Shown: positions 21,150 through 31,370 of the stretch, one piece after another
Layout: each line of letters begins with the position of its first letter
How positions within the stretch are numbered: position 1 is the first letter of the stretch
NCBI GenBank assembly: GCA_023014365.1
Contig: JAEBUN010000007.1
Coordinates: 1,798,001 to 1,862,000 of the forward strand
Length of the DNA stretch: 64,000 nucleotides
Origin: Lepiota brunneoincarnata
Taxonomy: Eukaryota; Basidiomycota; Agaricomycetes; Agaricales; Agaricaceae
Direction: 5' to 3'
The notes under the pieces: generated by a model
What the model was told of the DNA's origin: nothing
What the model saw: only the letters and a program-made list of their open reading frames with translations
Database searches by the model: none
Position numbers and translations under genes: made by a program

Positions 21150-23427
21150 GCACGAACGTGGTGGGTTTTCATTATTGAGAAACGTGGCCTCGCCAACTTA
21201 CTCCCACCAGCAAAAAAATCCTTCGAAAGCCACGCAATCCGAGGCACAGAATTCGACTCTTCCGACCGATCACCTCCTCCAAAATGCCACCTGGGAACTC
21301 GAAAGACCATTGTTGAAAGAGCTCAGCGCTGGTTCCGTGATGTCAAGCGCCAGAAGAAGATCCTTTGGTTTTTTTGGGTTTGCTGGAGGTGGCAAATCGG
21401 CGGTCATGCAGACCCTCGCTGAGCACGCAGCAGCCTCTCCCGACTTGATATTGGGAGCATCACTGTTCTTTTCGAGGCCCAATGGACGAAATGATCCTTC
21501 AAAGGTCTTCATTACTCTTGCTTGCCAAATAGCCATCGCATGCCCACCATATCGCGAATATGTCATACAGGAGGTCATTTCCAACCCACGACTACCACTG
21601 AAATCGATGGAAACTCAGTTTGCAAGGCTTATTGTCGAACCGTTTGTTCAACAAGGAATTTATCAAGGATTAGGCGAGCTCCTAATATTCCTGGATGGTC
21701 TAGATGAATGTGAAGGCGATCGTGCACAGTGCCAGATTGTTGAGCTCATTTCCTCATTTTCCCTCACACATCCAAACACACCTCTCATCTGGATCATCGC
21801 CAGTCGCCCAGAATCCCATTTGCAGGCTATGTTCTCTCGAAAAAGTGTTGTACCAAGCTACGAGAAAGAGGAGGTGCCGATTGATTCTGACGAGGCTTGT
21901 GCTGACGTCGAAAAGTGTTTGCGGAAGGAGTTTGAAAGGATTCAACAGGATGACCCTATTCTGTGTCTTCACCTTACTGGCCGACCGAAGGAGAGTTTCT
22001 GACGATCACTGCTGCTGCGGGTGGGCTGTTCGCATTCGCATCAACAGCAATCAAGTTTATTGATGATCCGACGTATGGAAATCCGGTTTCTGGGCTTGCT
22101 CTCTTACTTGCCGCTATCAACAAAGTGTTGCTACAGTCATCAAAAGGAAGGTGCCATCCGTTGGCCCACCTTGATGCACTCTATTCACTCATCCTCTCTG
22201 CAATTCCTAGTGTCATCTTACCAGACGCCATTTTATTGCTCACAAATTACCTTGTTCAAGAGAACGTTCCAACCACGCTCCTCAGATCGACCAGTAGCTT
22301 GGTGTTTTTGTGCAACTGGGTTGGCATGAGCTCCCATGATGTCTACAGCGCACTTCGTCGTCTCCATTCCGTCCTCACTGTCCCGCCACCTGGAAGAGCT
22401 GATGTGCGGAAATTATCGTTTCACCACCAATCCTTTTACGAATACCTCAAGGATCCCGACAGGTCACAGGGGTTTTGCATTAGCGTTGCGGATATACATA
22501 AACAGGAAGTGGAGTGTTCTCTGAGGATCTTGAAGGAGGCCCACTTGGGTAAGCTGTTCCATCTTTTGATGGCTGATTTCATCTCGTCGTGCTCAGGTGT
22601 GGCCACTGAAGATGATGGAGCCTCCACGTTTTCCAATGTGATTCTATCCTGGCCTACCACGGACAGTGCACGCATTAGAGAAACTCTTTACGAACATGCA
22701 ACCTGGAGCATCACAGGGATTTTTGATCGCTACGATCCTGGCCTTGTGCTGTCAAAGCTCCAGGATCCAGAGGTCGTCGAGGTCATCAGAACTATCAACC
22801 TTGTGGACCCTCGTACCCGTGCCAACGATAATTGTAGACTTGACGTTAAATTCCTACACCATGTGCAATATCAACTTGTATGTGTTTTTTTCCTTCTGTT
22901 GTCATTATGGTGGTCTTTACGGTGGATCTCAGGACCCACAATTACAGCTCAAATTCGAAGAATTGAAATTACTTTGGAGAGTACGGCTCGGAACAATCAA
23001 CTTCGACAATGTCGATGAGGAGGGATGGATGTATGCGCGTTGCGAGTGCGACTTTGACGTTGAAATCAGGATAGGGACTGAGGCCGACCTATGGGGTGCT
23101 TACTCAGTAAGGGAATCGGACGGGAGAACTAGGTGATTACTGACCACTGTGGTTTTATAGATCGACTATGAGTCTGAGTACCGAGAATGGTGGTGTACCA
23201 ACCCCAAACTTGATAGACACAAGGAACGAATTCTGCACGATCTGCAGACTGCCATAACGCAGACACCAGATAAACCTGTCCTGCTCTTCGGAAACGTCAC
23301 CCGCACTTATCTCATGTACGAGTACAAGGCACGCAGTGGCTCTGAGCGCTGGATCCACTATGTCCTGTATCGCTTTCCGTTGGGCTCACCCAGTGGACCA
23401 TTATGTCGGAATTCGGACTGCCCCTAA
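21150..23427 (+). pseudogene. NACHT-domain (NLR-type) protein with two frame breaks and two introns
   Basis: The frame from 21150 reads SPPPKCHLGTRKTIVERAQR and KRQKKILWFF, the segment that precedes the P-loop in fungal NACHT proteins. A T7 run (21369-21375) then shifts the frame; with one T fewer, it continues directly into the Walker A motif GFAGGGKSA. Walker B is LLIFLDGLDECEG (about 21680-21715), followed by WIIASRPESHL. A second break near 21960 moves to the frame WPTEGEFLTITAAAGGLFAF and the winged-helix-like part (HLDALYSLILSAIP, VRKLSFHHQSFYEYL). Two introns follow: 22878-22932 (55 nt) and 23107-23160 (54 nt), both phase 0. The last exon ends at 23427. No WD40, ankyrin or TPR repeats follow; the C-terminal domain (with WWCTNPKLDRH and LLFGNVTRTYLMYEY) is unfamiliar. 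Such proteins are thought to act in fungal self/non-self recognition. Either break could be an assembly error. Confidence 0.75.
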
Positions 23428-23679
23428 TTTGCTGTATACATTGTGGTGCTTAGCGGTTATCAGGGTTGAACTTACTACATTACCATTGGGTTGCGACTCC
23501 TGGCGTTTGTACTTGACTCTTCCCGGCCTACTCAATGACCAAATGCAATGCCAATTTATTCGGGTCCTGGAGGCTCACACGCGTTGTGCGGGAGATAACC
23601 ACTTGCACTGCCGAAGGTAACATAAGCCGGGGCGCACAGGCCCTGTCATCTCTGGCATACAGCTCGCTAGATTTGCTGG

Positions 23680-24080
23680 AATGATCTGGGAAACTGAAGT
23701 CGTCCCGGATCATCAGACTCGGCTTGACCTCAATGCTGTTCGACAAAAGGATCGTTTTATTATACCGACTATCGCGTGTCAACTGGCTTCTAAATATCCA
23801 CTGTCTGCGGAACCACTTGTTCGAGGACCGTCATTTGGGGTGCCAGCAATATACTGACCCGCTTAGACAGTCTGCCCGGAATGCAAGGGAAGCCGTGAAC
23901 AATCGAGATCAATAATGACCTCTCACCCGGGAGCCGCCAGGAGCCCCGTTCGAAGGGCAGCTGTCTTTGCTGGAGGTCGTGCGGAGCTACGAGGGAACTG
24001 ACAGAGCCCGTGAAGAGGTTAAGCGCTGTTTACGAGACGAGTTCGCAGGGTTAGAAGGAATTTATTTCATCACGGCGCCA
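23680..24080 (+). pseudogene. Decayed NACHT fragment in R1
   Basis: One frame reads GMIWETEVVPDHQTRLDLNA and KDRFIIPTIACQLASKYP, comparable to the segment after Walker A in the NLR gene upstream (VFITLACQIAIACPPY). Further on, TDRAREEVKRCLRDEF compares with CADVEKCLRKEFERI of that gene. The P-loop and Walker B segments are not visible. R2 and R3 hold the same remnant, so the decay predates the duplication. Confidence 0.5.
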
Positions 24081-24109
24081 GTCTCATAATAGCCAATGGA
24101 GGCCCACGA

Positions 24110-24378
24110 TGTTGAGCTAGCAAGCTCATGTCGAGCCAGAAAGCTCATGTCGAGCTTTCCGCGACATATCCCGTTTAGGGATTCTTTTGTTTGTACATTG
24201 TTTGTCGACACTGGGCATGTTTCCGCCCGTTTATGGATATTCGTCGGTAGTGTATATACCTACCAGCCTGCCGTTAGACACCTCAGTACTCGCGTTACGA
24301 GCTACTGAGGTGAGTAGAGTCTTCTCATGTTTTTCCCACTATGATACTAATGCCTATGTTAGTCTTAGTTATTCTACA
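24110..24378 (+). repeat. Solo LTR of small family K
   Basis: It is 269 bp, TGTTGAGCTAG to TTCTACA, with a 5-bp duplication CACGA (24105-24109 and 24379-24383). R2 and R3 lack it at the same position (near 57139 and 63219), which confirms insertion. The ends and TATA-like GTGTATATACC suggest a small LTR. A related reversed copy lies at 55986-56238. Confidence 0.85.
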
Positions 24379-24383
24379 CACGA

Positions 24384-26376
24384 TTAGGTGGTTAGTTCCA
24401 GGGTGTATTCAACTTACAGGGTCCCGTTTCTCAGCTCGCTGAACATCATCACTGACCTCGTTGCGATCCAAAGAAATATACCCAGTGCCTCGCCGATGAA
24501 CCACACTATATGCGTGTGTGCCCTCTTTCGGAACCCCATTGAGCGCAAAGAGACGGTGTATTGGCGAACGGGAAATCCAAGTTCCGTTGGCTTTTCCTCT
24601 GAGGCACGAAGCCTTCGCACCCTCCCCATGCATGATTGATCAATGATTACACTAGATGAGATACTTGAATCCACTCACTTATCGCCTGCTGAGGGTGCCC
24701 TGGTATGCGGCGCTCCGGGTCCATAGACAAAGATATCACCCAAGGCAATTCAACGGACCGCCAACAGACCGGGCATTCAACCCGAGGACCTCACAGACTG
24801 GCCCCTTGCCTTGGACTGTCAAGTATCACTCGTGCGCTAGACTCTGCAGATCAACTGCACAACACAAGTTGTGCAAGGTGGGACGCTCGTGAGTCAGCCA
24901 AGTCGTACACTCGAGCATCTGCATCAATGGTGGAGGTTACTATGACTTGGGGTTAAGTGTGCATACGGAGCTGAACAATTATTACAAGTGTGCCTCGAGG
25001 CTAATCATAAGTTCGGTAGGCCGGCCAGGTTCCCTCTGTACACTTCAATGTCCATCATCGAGGCTTGCGTTCTGTATCCGGGAGTTTTACTTGACATCCG
25101 CGTCGCCGAAGACTACCCAAATGGGGAATAGGCAATTTTGGTTCAGTCGGCCCGTCTGGCCCATTCGGCACATGCACAGTAGAAGAGGCGGGGGTCCCAG
25201 GAAAGCCACGTGAGATGTGGCTGTGGTGATTATGATGAGAACATCAAGATCACATGTCCACACAGCTTCATAACGACACCCCTGTTATCTCACAGAAACC
25301 TTCTCCAAGAGCTCCCATGTCGACCCGTTACTCAATTACGCCGCATTCTGTAAGTCCGACCCGGTCACACTGTACTGAGAAATCCTTTTCTCACTTTTCC
25401 AAAAATTCCTTGACAGTCAGGCATCCTTGCGGGGTCGTTATCATGGACGCATCACAACCAACACTGGGTGATGGTAACGTCTTGATGAAGTGAAATAGTG
25501 ATCTTATTCTTTCAACCAAACGTACTAATGTTCTATCTACTCGTATCTACGAATTATAGTGCTGTAACATAAGACCAATCCAACCAATAATAATCGTTAT
25601 CATTGAGTCATTATCCCGTCTTCACTCTGCCCCAATCGTGACATCTCGCTCTCCCCAAGTGTCCCAAGCAATGCATTCTGTAGATCCACAGTAAGTAAGA
25701 CACATAAGAACACATTACAGCAGAAGTTGCTTCTGTATTTGACTGGCATGCCTCACCCGCGACGCGAGCTATTAACATGATTTCTTTTGGAATCTCGCAC
25801 TGTGTCCCGGATGGAAATCTAGACCGTTGAGAAGATGATGCAAATACATGTCCACACAGGAACTACAAATAAACCCGGATTAATAACTTTTCTGCACACA
25901 ACATTTTCGAGCCGGTGACCAAATATCATAGTTTTCCGATGAGACAGAATTAATAAACTGTTTCACTTTCCCAGAAAGTAACGACTGGTTTGGAAGGAAG
26001 CAAACAACTTGCCCTTCTGGCAGTGGTTGCCCCACCCACACAATAAAGTGGGAAACCATATTCATGGCGACGATATTGAAATGCGCGGCCCTTCGGCACC
26101 ATTTGAAATTAGAAGCTGAGGGACATCACAATTATCCTTCTCGGGGATCTGCATTGAATAGGCAAGTGGCGTTACAGGAAGATCAAAGTCGGTGCCACTC
26201 TTTTGTTCTCATTTATTATTTCTCCATTCCTCCCCGCATCCGGTCACAATTTTTAAGCAAGACGAGATGTGTACTGAATAATATCCCCTCCACCACTCAA
26301 CACTCAACGCGGGACGAAAAAAAAAGTCATCACCTTTTTATCGACATCCTGAAAGAATGTGTCGCCTCAAAATGTA
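24384..26376. other. R1 stretch without a recognisable gene
   Basis: This stretch aligns with 57140-59055 in R2. It contains several frames of 60-90 codons on both strands, but stops and small indels differ between R1 and R2, so none looks like a maintained gene. It includes GC-rich segments with many CpGs. I see no RNA gene in it. Confidence 0.4.
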
Positions 26377-27627
26377 CAGTACAGTACAGTAACAAAAGTT
26401 TTGCGAAAACAACAAAGACAAATAATGCATTAATCATTAAAAATATTCACTACACTACCACAACTGCATCTAAAATTATGTTAATATTTTGTATGGCAGC
26501 CCTTGGCCTCATAGGCTGCCTGAGCATGATCGGGCATGCTCTTGACCAGGTCATTAATATAATTTATATCAATCATCCTCCACTCCTCCTGAATTGCCTC
26601 CCAAAGTTTGTCAAGGTTTTGGGGGATTTCCGCTTGGTCATTTATTCTGACTTTGAGGTATCTCCATACATGTTCAATGGGATTGAGGTCTGGTGACTGA
26701 GCTGGGTGTGGAAGCTCATTGATGAGATGGGATTTGTGGAATTGTCAGGTGATCTTTGCCTGGTGGACTGGAGCTCCATCTTCCATCACCGCTACCTGCC
26801 CCCTCTCCTCTGATAAATTCCCATAAAAATCCCATAATGGTCCACTAAGGATGAGGCTAATATAATCTGCAGCTGTCCTTGCACCCTTGGGTATACAAAC
26901 CAGTGGACCAAGTTTTCCATGTGCCATGCACCCCCATATCATAAGACTCTGTCTTCCAGACTTGAAAGTAGGGGTTAAACACCTTTCTGTGTACCTCTCA
27001 CCAGGTCTCCTCCATACCCAAACCACCTTTGAACTCTTTCCAATCTCCACAGAAGCCTCATCTGTCCAAATCACATGTCTCCAGTCTTCCTCCATCCACC
27101 TCCAATATTCTCTTGCCCATACCATCCTGGCTTTGACATGGGAGGGCTTAAGAAATGGTTTCTTTGCAGAAATGTGTTGGCTAAGACCCAATTGATACCT
27201 AATGGCATGCCGGATAGTGTGGGGATGAGCAGGGGAGTTGAGAAAAGTGTTTATTGTGTGGGTGATCTTGCAGAGAGTTTGGCATCTATTTCTCTCCAGC
27301 ACAATTTTGATGTGTCGCATTGCCCTGTCATCCAATAAGGAAGGTCTCCCAGACCTGGGAGCATCCTCATGATGACCCTGCTCTTTGTGCCTATGGATAA
27401 CCCGATAGACAGTGGAAATGTGGACTCCAAAGAAATTGGCAATTTTGTGAGCAGGAATACCCTCCTGATGCCTTGCACATATCAGAGAGCGTAGTTCAGG
27501 GACAGTATTCTTTTGTCCAGCTATTTTTGGCATGTAGGGTGGAGTTGTTGATCAGTGGGAATATTTTTCGTTTATTGTTAAACGAGGTCATGTGACAGAT
27601 TTTCGCAAAACTTTTGCTACCCTACTG
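26377..27627 (-). mobile_element. Tc1-type DNA transposon
   Basis: It is 1251 bp, flanked by TA (26375-26376 and 27628-27629). Inverted termini contain GTAACAAAAGTTTTGCGAAAA at the left and, read inward, GTAGCAAAAGTTTTGCGAAAA at the right. The left end has a (CAGTA)-like triplication. R2 at about 59055 shows the empty site with a single TA. The element encodes one nearly intact transposase. Confidence 0.93.
26481..27533 (-). pseudogene. Tc1-family transposase, DD34E, one stop codon
   Basis: It is 350 residues long if the single TGA (26745-26747) is read through. The N-terminus has paired helix-turn-helix segments (GIPAHKIANFFGVHISTVYR; GRPSLLDD). The catalytic residues are in VIWTDEAS (first Asp), VMEDGAPVH (second Asp) and SPDLNPIEHVW (Glu), with exactly 34 residues between the second Asp and the Glu, which defines the Tc1 subclass. 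The length equals that of functional Tc1 transposases. The stop lies between the second Asp and the Glu, so the product would lack the Glu. Confidence 0.92.
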
Positions 27628-28431
27628 TACGTCCCCGTTCATATACTTTCAACCTTGGTCCAATTGACACCTTTCTTTGCCAGATTAGGATACTCCTGCA
27701 CTAGACCGCGCTGTGACGGGACAAGATTTAGACGTTACCTAGTATGTAGTACACCCGACTCCATATTGCCTCCCATACTGACTTCATTCGCCCTTTCGTC
27801 CTGCCAGGATCCTGTAGGTAATATCCTCACATGGACTTTGTTCTATCGATCCGGGATGTTTCCAGATTGACTGCGGGAAAAGTTCTTGTGGCGGGAGCTA
27901 CAATTACACTGGGGAGAGGGAGTGGCGGACAGTGGGAGAACGTCTGGATTGGATAAAGTAAGCCCGTCAAAATTCTTTTTAAAATGTCAAGGTCGGAGTG
28001 TATTTGAATAATGCCCTTATACCGTCCTTCCACTAGAGCGAACAGTAGTGAAGTTGTGGAATGGGACCTATGTGAGGGATCTCGTGTCTGTCCATTTCAT
28101 GGGAGAGGGAAACTCAGTTGATGTTTTTCAGACCCCGGAAGTGAACCTTGTGAATTGTGCAAGCTTACTCTCGATGAACGAAAGAGGAAAAAACGGATGG
28201 AAAAAGAACGGAAGCACAATAAAAAGAGAACGATGCAACGTATTACAAAACGGGGGGGACGGTAGAACGTGCCAGATACATGGGCGCAACTATCCCGTGA
28301 GGGGCAGAGGCAAACACGATAGCCATTACGATAAACAGTAAAATGAACAGAAGAAAAGGTTATCTAAGCAAGGGCAAAGTGACGTGTGGATGAGAAATTA
28401 CGGGAAGCCTACTGGTTTGCATCATCGAGTA
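27592..28431 (+). other. R1 counterpart of the conserved R frame
   Basis: After the Tc1 insertion, the translation YVPVHILSTLVQLTPF and VCSTPDSILPPILTSF matches the R2 frame at 58752-59384. A frame change follows. A 79-nt segment with GTAAGC and CACTAG borders (27958-28036) is conserved with R2 (59381-59459). No function can be assigned. Confidence 0.35.
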
Positions 28432-28794
28432 CAGTCGAATCTCTCTTAACCGATAGGCCTCGGTCACACCCTGGCACTATTGGTTACGACAGCTTATCGG
28501 GTTTAAAAAAGTAGAGAAAATAGAGTATTATTATGTAATTTTTTTTGAGATGCAATGCTTGTAGCGTTCTCGTGACCTAGTCCCTCATTCTTCTCACATG
28601 ACCCATAATCTTTATGTTTGTTTTCTTATGTGTTTTCTTACATAACCAGTCGTCTAGTATATAAGTCGGAGATCTGATTTGTAGTAGACAGATTTTGTAA
28701 TTGCGACACTTATACCTGTGATTCTTGTGTTCCGAAGTCTTGAGTGTGTCGCGACTGATATCACGCTCACACCACAGTGCTAAAGCATCATGAA

Positions 28795-29989
28795 TCAAGC
28801 CTTCGAAGAGAAATAATCAGTGATAGATGCATTCTTGAGAGAAGCAGCTTGACTGTGCCAGATTTCACCAGTGTAAGCTCTCGACACATAATCAAGCTGC
28901 TGGTTGGATTTCGAATGCTCTGAGTGAGCCAAGAACCATTGAATGACTGCCTGAGCTTGAATGTAATCACAATGAGTCAGAACTGCTTCATCTTTGTGCT
29001 GTCCAGTTTCCTCATCAGGCAACCTCTTTCCAGCAGCAGTCAATTCTGCTTGCTTTTGCAACTCTTTTACTGCATCAAAGATCTCTTGATCAGTGGTAGT
29101 CACCTGCTCAGCAATTAAATCCTCCTCTTCCGGGTTCAGGAGTGCATCTGCAGACATGTGGTTGTGCTTGTTTAATGCCCCTGAAGCCTGAAGCAAGTCA
29201 AGGCTCAACTCTAGCTGCCTTGTAACAGCTTCAATGCAATCTTCTATATCAGATTCCAACTTGGAGGGATGGTTGAGGAGCAAGTGAATGCTGGACTGTG
29301 TACAAGGTTCAGATGCCTGTCCTGTTCCAGCCACTTCAGGGAGAGGCAAAATCCCAGCCTTGTTCCAGCAGTGGTGCATGGTTGAGATATCAATAGTATC
29401 CCAAGCTGATCATGCCAATTGCATGGCCTCAAGTGTTACCCAGGTTAGGGGTTTGCTCTTGAGTAGCATGGTGTTCGAGGCAAGATGTCTATACAGACTT
29501 GGTCTTGTCCTACTAGGTGTGACTTGGAGATGACGGAGCACTATAAGTTGTATAACACTAAAATAAGGATACATAGTGATGTACTGTATCCTTATACACT
29601 ACTAAGTGTGGCTGTGCTCCTACTATAAATGTACAGACCAGAGTAATTATGAGTCAGAGATAAGAGAGCAAGTCATAAGCTAAATATAGTCCTTCTGATG
29701 TACACTACTGATTGTTTTCATAGTGATATGGGAGTTCAAACTAAATATAACTGTCCTTCTGATGTGGATTTCTGATAACATCAAGGATATTGATATTGTA
29801 TATGTTGGCAGGTGTAGTACCAAAGTCATAAAGATCAATTGCATGATCAACATATAATCGTCAGTAGTGAGCCTTGAAGCAATGGATGATACCTTGATCA
29901 AGCAGCTGGATGCACAATGTCAGGTTGGGCATGAAATTGATTACAGTGATGTTTTCAAGGTTTTAGGGAACAATATGTCCCAAAAAGTT
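28795..29989 (-). pseudogene. Pogo/Fot-type transposase, C-terminal half
   Basis: Read through the LTR insertion, the minus strand gives MPNLTLCIQLLDQGIIHCFK, then AHY (stop) RLYVDHAIDLYDFGTTPANIYNINIL, EAMQLA (stop) SAWDTIDISTMHHCW, and NKAGILPLPEVAG, the end of the DDE domain and the W(R/N)KTGI-like motif of pogo transposases. The tail of 194 codons from 29379 is open to its stop. Both stops are TGA, and the first stands where relatives have Arg. The DNA-binding and first catalytic parts are absent. Confidence 0.8.
29434..29780 (-). repeat. Solo LTR of family D
   Basis: It is 347 bp; on the minus strand it starts TGTTATCAGAAATCC and ends CCTGGGTAACA. It is flanked by TCAAG (29429-29433 and 29781-29785), inside the pogo transposase; removing it with one repeat rejoins the transposase frame. 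It is shorter than the LTRs at 30264 and 55246, with internal deletions. Confidence 0.9.
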
Positions 29990-30263
29990 GGGGCCTTAAG
30001 AATTTGCTGCATGTGGTACCACCACCTACTGCCCACTACTGCCACCTTACATTAATATTATAGACTTTATATACTTATAATCAATGTTAATACCTGCTAA
30101 TAAACACTTGTTGTTACTCCAATACCATGGTTTAATGGCCTGCCACATATTATTATACATAACTGCCAGGAATACTGTATCCTACCCCCACACTACTGTA
30201 ACATTACTGTGCACTCCTGCACACTACTGCCACACTACAGCCAGGGTTATGGCATGCTCCTGT
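29990..30263. mobile_element. Internally deleted hAT derivative
   Basis: Its first about 190 bp match the left end of the hAT element (10061-10250, starting GGGGCCTTAAGAATTTGC). It then jumps at about 30180 to sequence matching 14038-14110 of the same element. The transposase region is gone, as in non-autonomous derivatives. The D-type LTR at 30264 cuts off the right end. Confidence 0.75.
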
Positions 30264-31370
30264 TGTTACCTGGGTTAGGGGTTCGCTCTTGAGTAGCATG
30301 GCGTTCGTGGCAGGATGTCTATACAGACTTGGTCCTGTCCTACTAGGTGATGACTTGGAGACGACGGAGCACTATAGTCCAGCCGGTTTAAGGGCAAAGA
30401 GGTATAGGAGGCAAGAACTGTATAACACTAAGATAAGGATACAAGGGTATGGTACAGTATCCTTATATACTACTATGTGTGGCTGTGCTCCTACTATATA
30501 TGTCTGGACCCAGGTAAGTGAGTCATATCCTTATCTATCTAAGTATAGATTGTTCTGATAGTTCTTCTGATGGTTTTGGGATGACAGGTCTTCTATCTAT
30601 TTATATTACTTGGGTGCTTCTGATAAGAGTTCCATCTGGTGAGGCTTCTGATAAGGGGAGTTTAAGGGGACTTCTGATAACATTACCCCATTTCTAAGGT
30701 TGTATTCCACTATAACCGTTTATGTCTTTTTCCTTCTGTTGTGTTTTGAGTGGAGTTTAGAAATCTCCTACTGGTTCTCTGCATATGTTGGACATGGCAA
30801 TATTATCGTATCCATCGTTCGAAGTCGTCTTCCTCAGGGTATTCGAGTCCTGAGTATTGGTAATGGGTGGATGGGGTATTTTGGGGTTGAGTTGCCATAG
30901 GTCTGTTATATGGTGTATGTCTTGTTCCTTTCGAAGGACATTCGGTTCAGTTTGTGGCAGGGTTGGAATACTCCGTAGTGTGGGCATCTATATTTGATGC
31001 AATCGTATGAGTAATGGCCTGGGGCATATTGTTTGCAACCTGAGGCATGCGAATTGGAGGTAGTCCATAGCTCAGTGTCCGACTTGTTTGCATTGAATGC
31101 ATCGGGATCTGTTGTTGGGTTTAGGGTTTGGAATTTGTTGGATAGGAGTGGGGGAATTCCGTATTGGGGTTGGTTTGGTGGTATTTTTGTGGAAGGGGTT
31201 ATTATTTCTGACAGGGTTCTTCCTTCCTGATGTGGGGGTTGGAGTATTTTTGTTGGGAGTTGCCATATTGGTTTGTTTCTTTCTTGGCATTTGGGACATG
31301 AGTCCTTGATGAGTGAGGAGGAATGCCTCATAGTTTTCAGTCCACTTTCATTGGGCATGGAAGGTGTCGT
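30264..31370 (-). mobile_element. Remnant of a D-like element: 3' LTR and ORF3
   Basis: The LTR at 30264-30682 (419 bp, minus strand TGTTATCAG to GGGTAACA) is family D. Upstream of it on the minus strand, 31370-30700, is an ORF3 remnant: CIQCKQVGH, a stop, then CKQYAPGHYSYDCIKYRCPH in another frame, matching ORF3 of element D. ORF3 thus lies directly before the 3' LTR in two independent copies. The U composite at 31371 cuts off the rest. Confidence 0.75.

Larger units (their letters stand above)
23483..28431 (+). repeat. Segmental repeat unit R1
   Basis: About 3.4 kb of unique sequence, plus two transposon insertions, matches R2 (56481-59826) in order and orientation, and its first part matches R3 (62541-64000). 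Homology with R3 reaches further left into the last NLR exon. The unit holds a decayed NACHT segment, a long stretch without recognisable genes (24390-26370), and a poorly conserved frame with a 79-nt intron-like segment (27958-28036). R1 ends where a pogo element inserted at TA 28430-28431; R2 keeps the unoccupied TA. Confidence 0.8.
28432..29989 (-). mobile_element. Pogo-type DNA transposon, truncated
   Basis: The left terminus CAGTCGAATCTCTCTTAACCG is a pogo/Tigger-like inverted repeat, set at TA 28430-28431. The opposite end is missing: internal sequence stops at 29989 against a hAT-derived element. A D-type solo LTR (29434-29780) interrupts the transposase. Positions 28500-28790 are non-coding. 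Confidence 0.8.

Noticed and set aside
20542..21368. Long continuous plus-strand frame upstream of the NACHT Walker A motif
   Set aside because: The conserved pre-P-loop segment is in another frame from 21150; this frame joins Walker A only because of the T7 shift, so its N-terminal part is most likely not coding.
24384..26376. Several 60-90 codon frames in R1 and R2 considered as small genes
   Set aside because: Frames are not maintained between R1 and R2, and no start context, intron or motif supports them.
26064..26696. 210-codon plus-strand frame running across the Tc1 left end
   Set aside because: Its second half reads the transposon antisense; it is an R1 frame fused by chance with Tc1 sequence.
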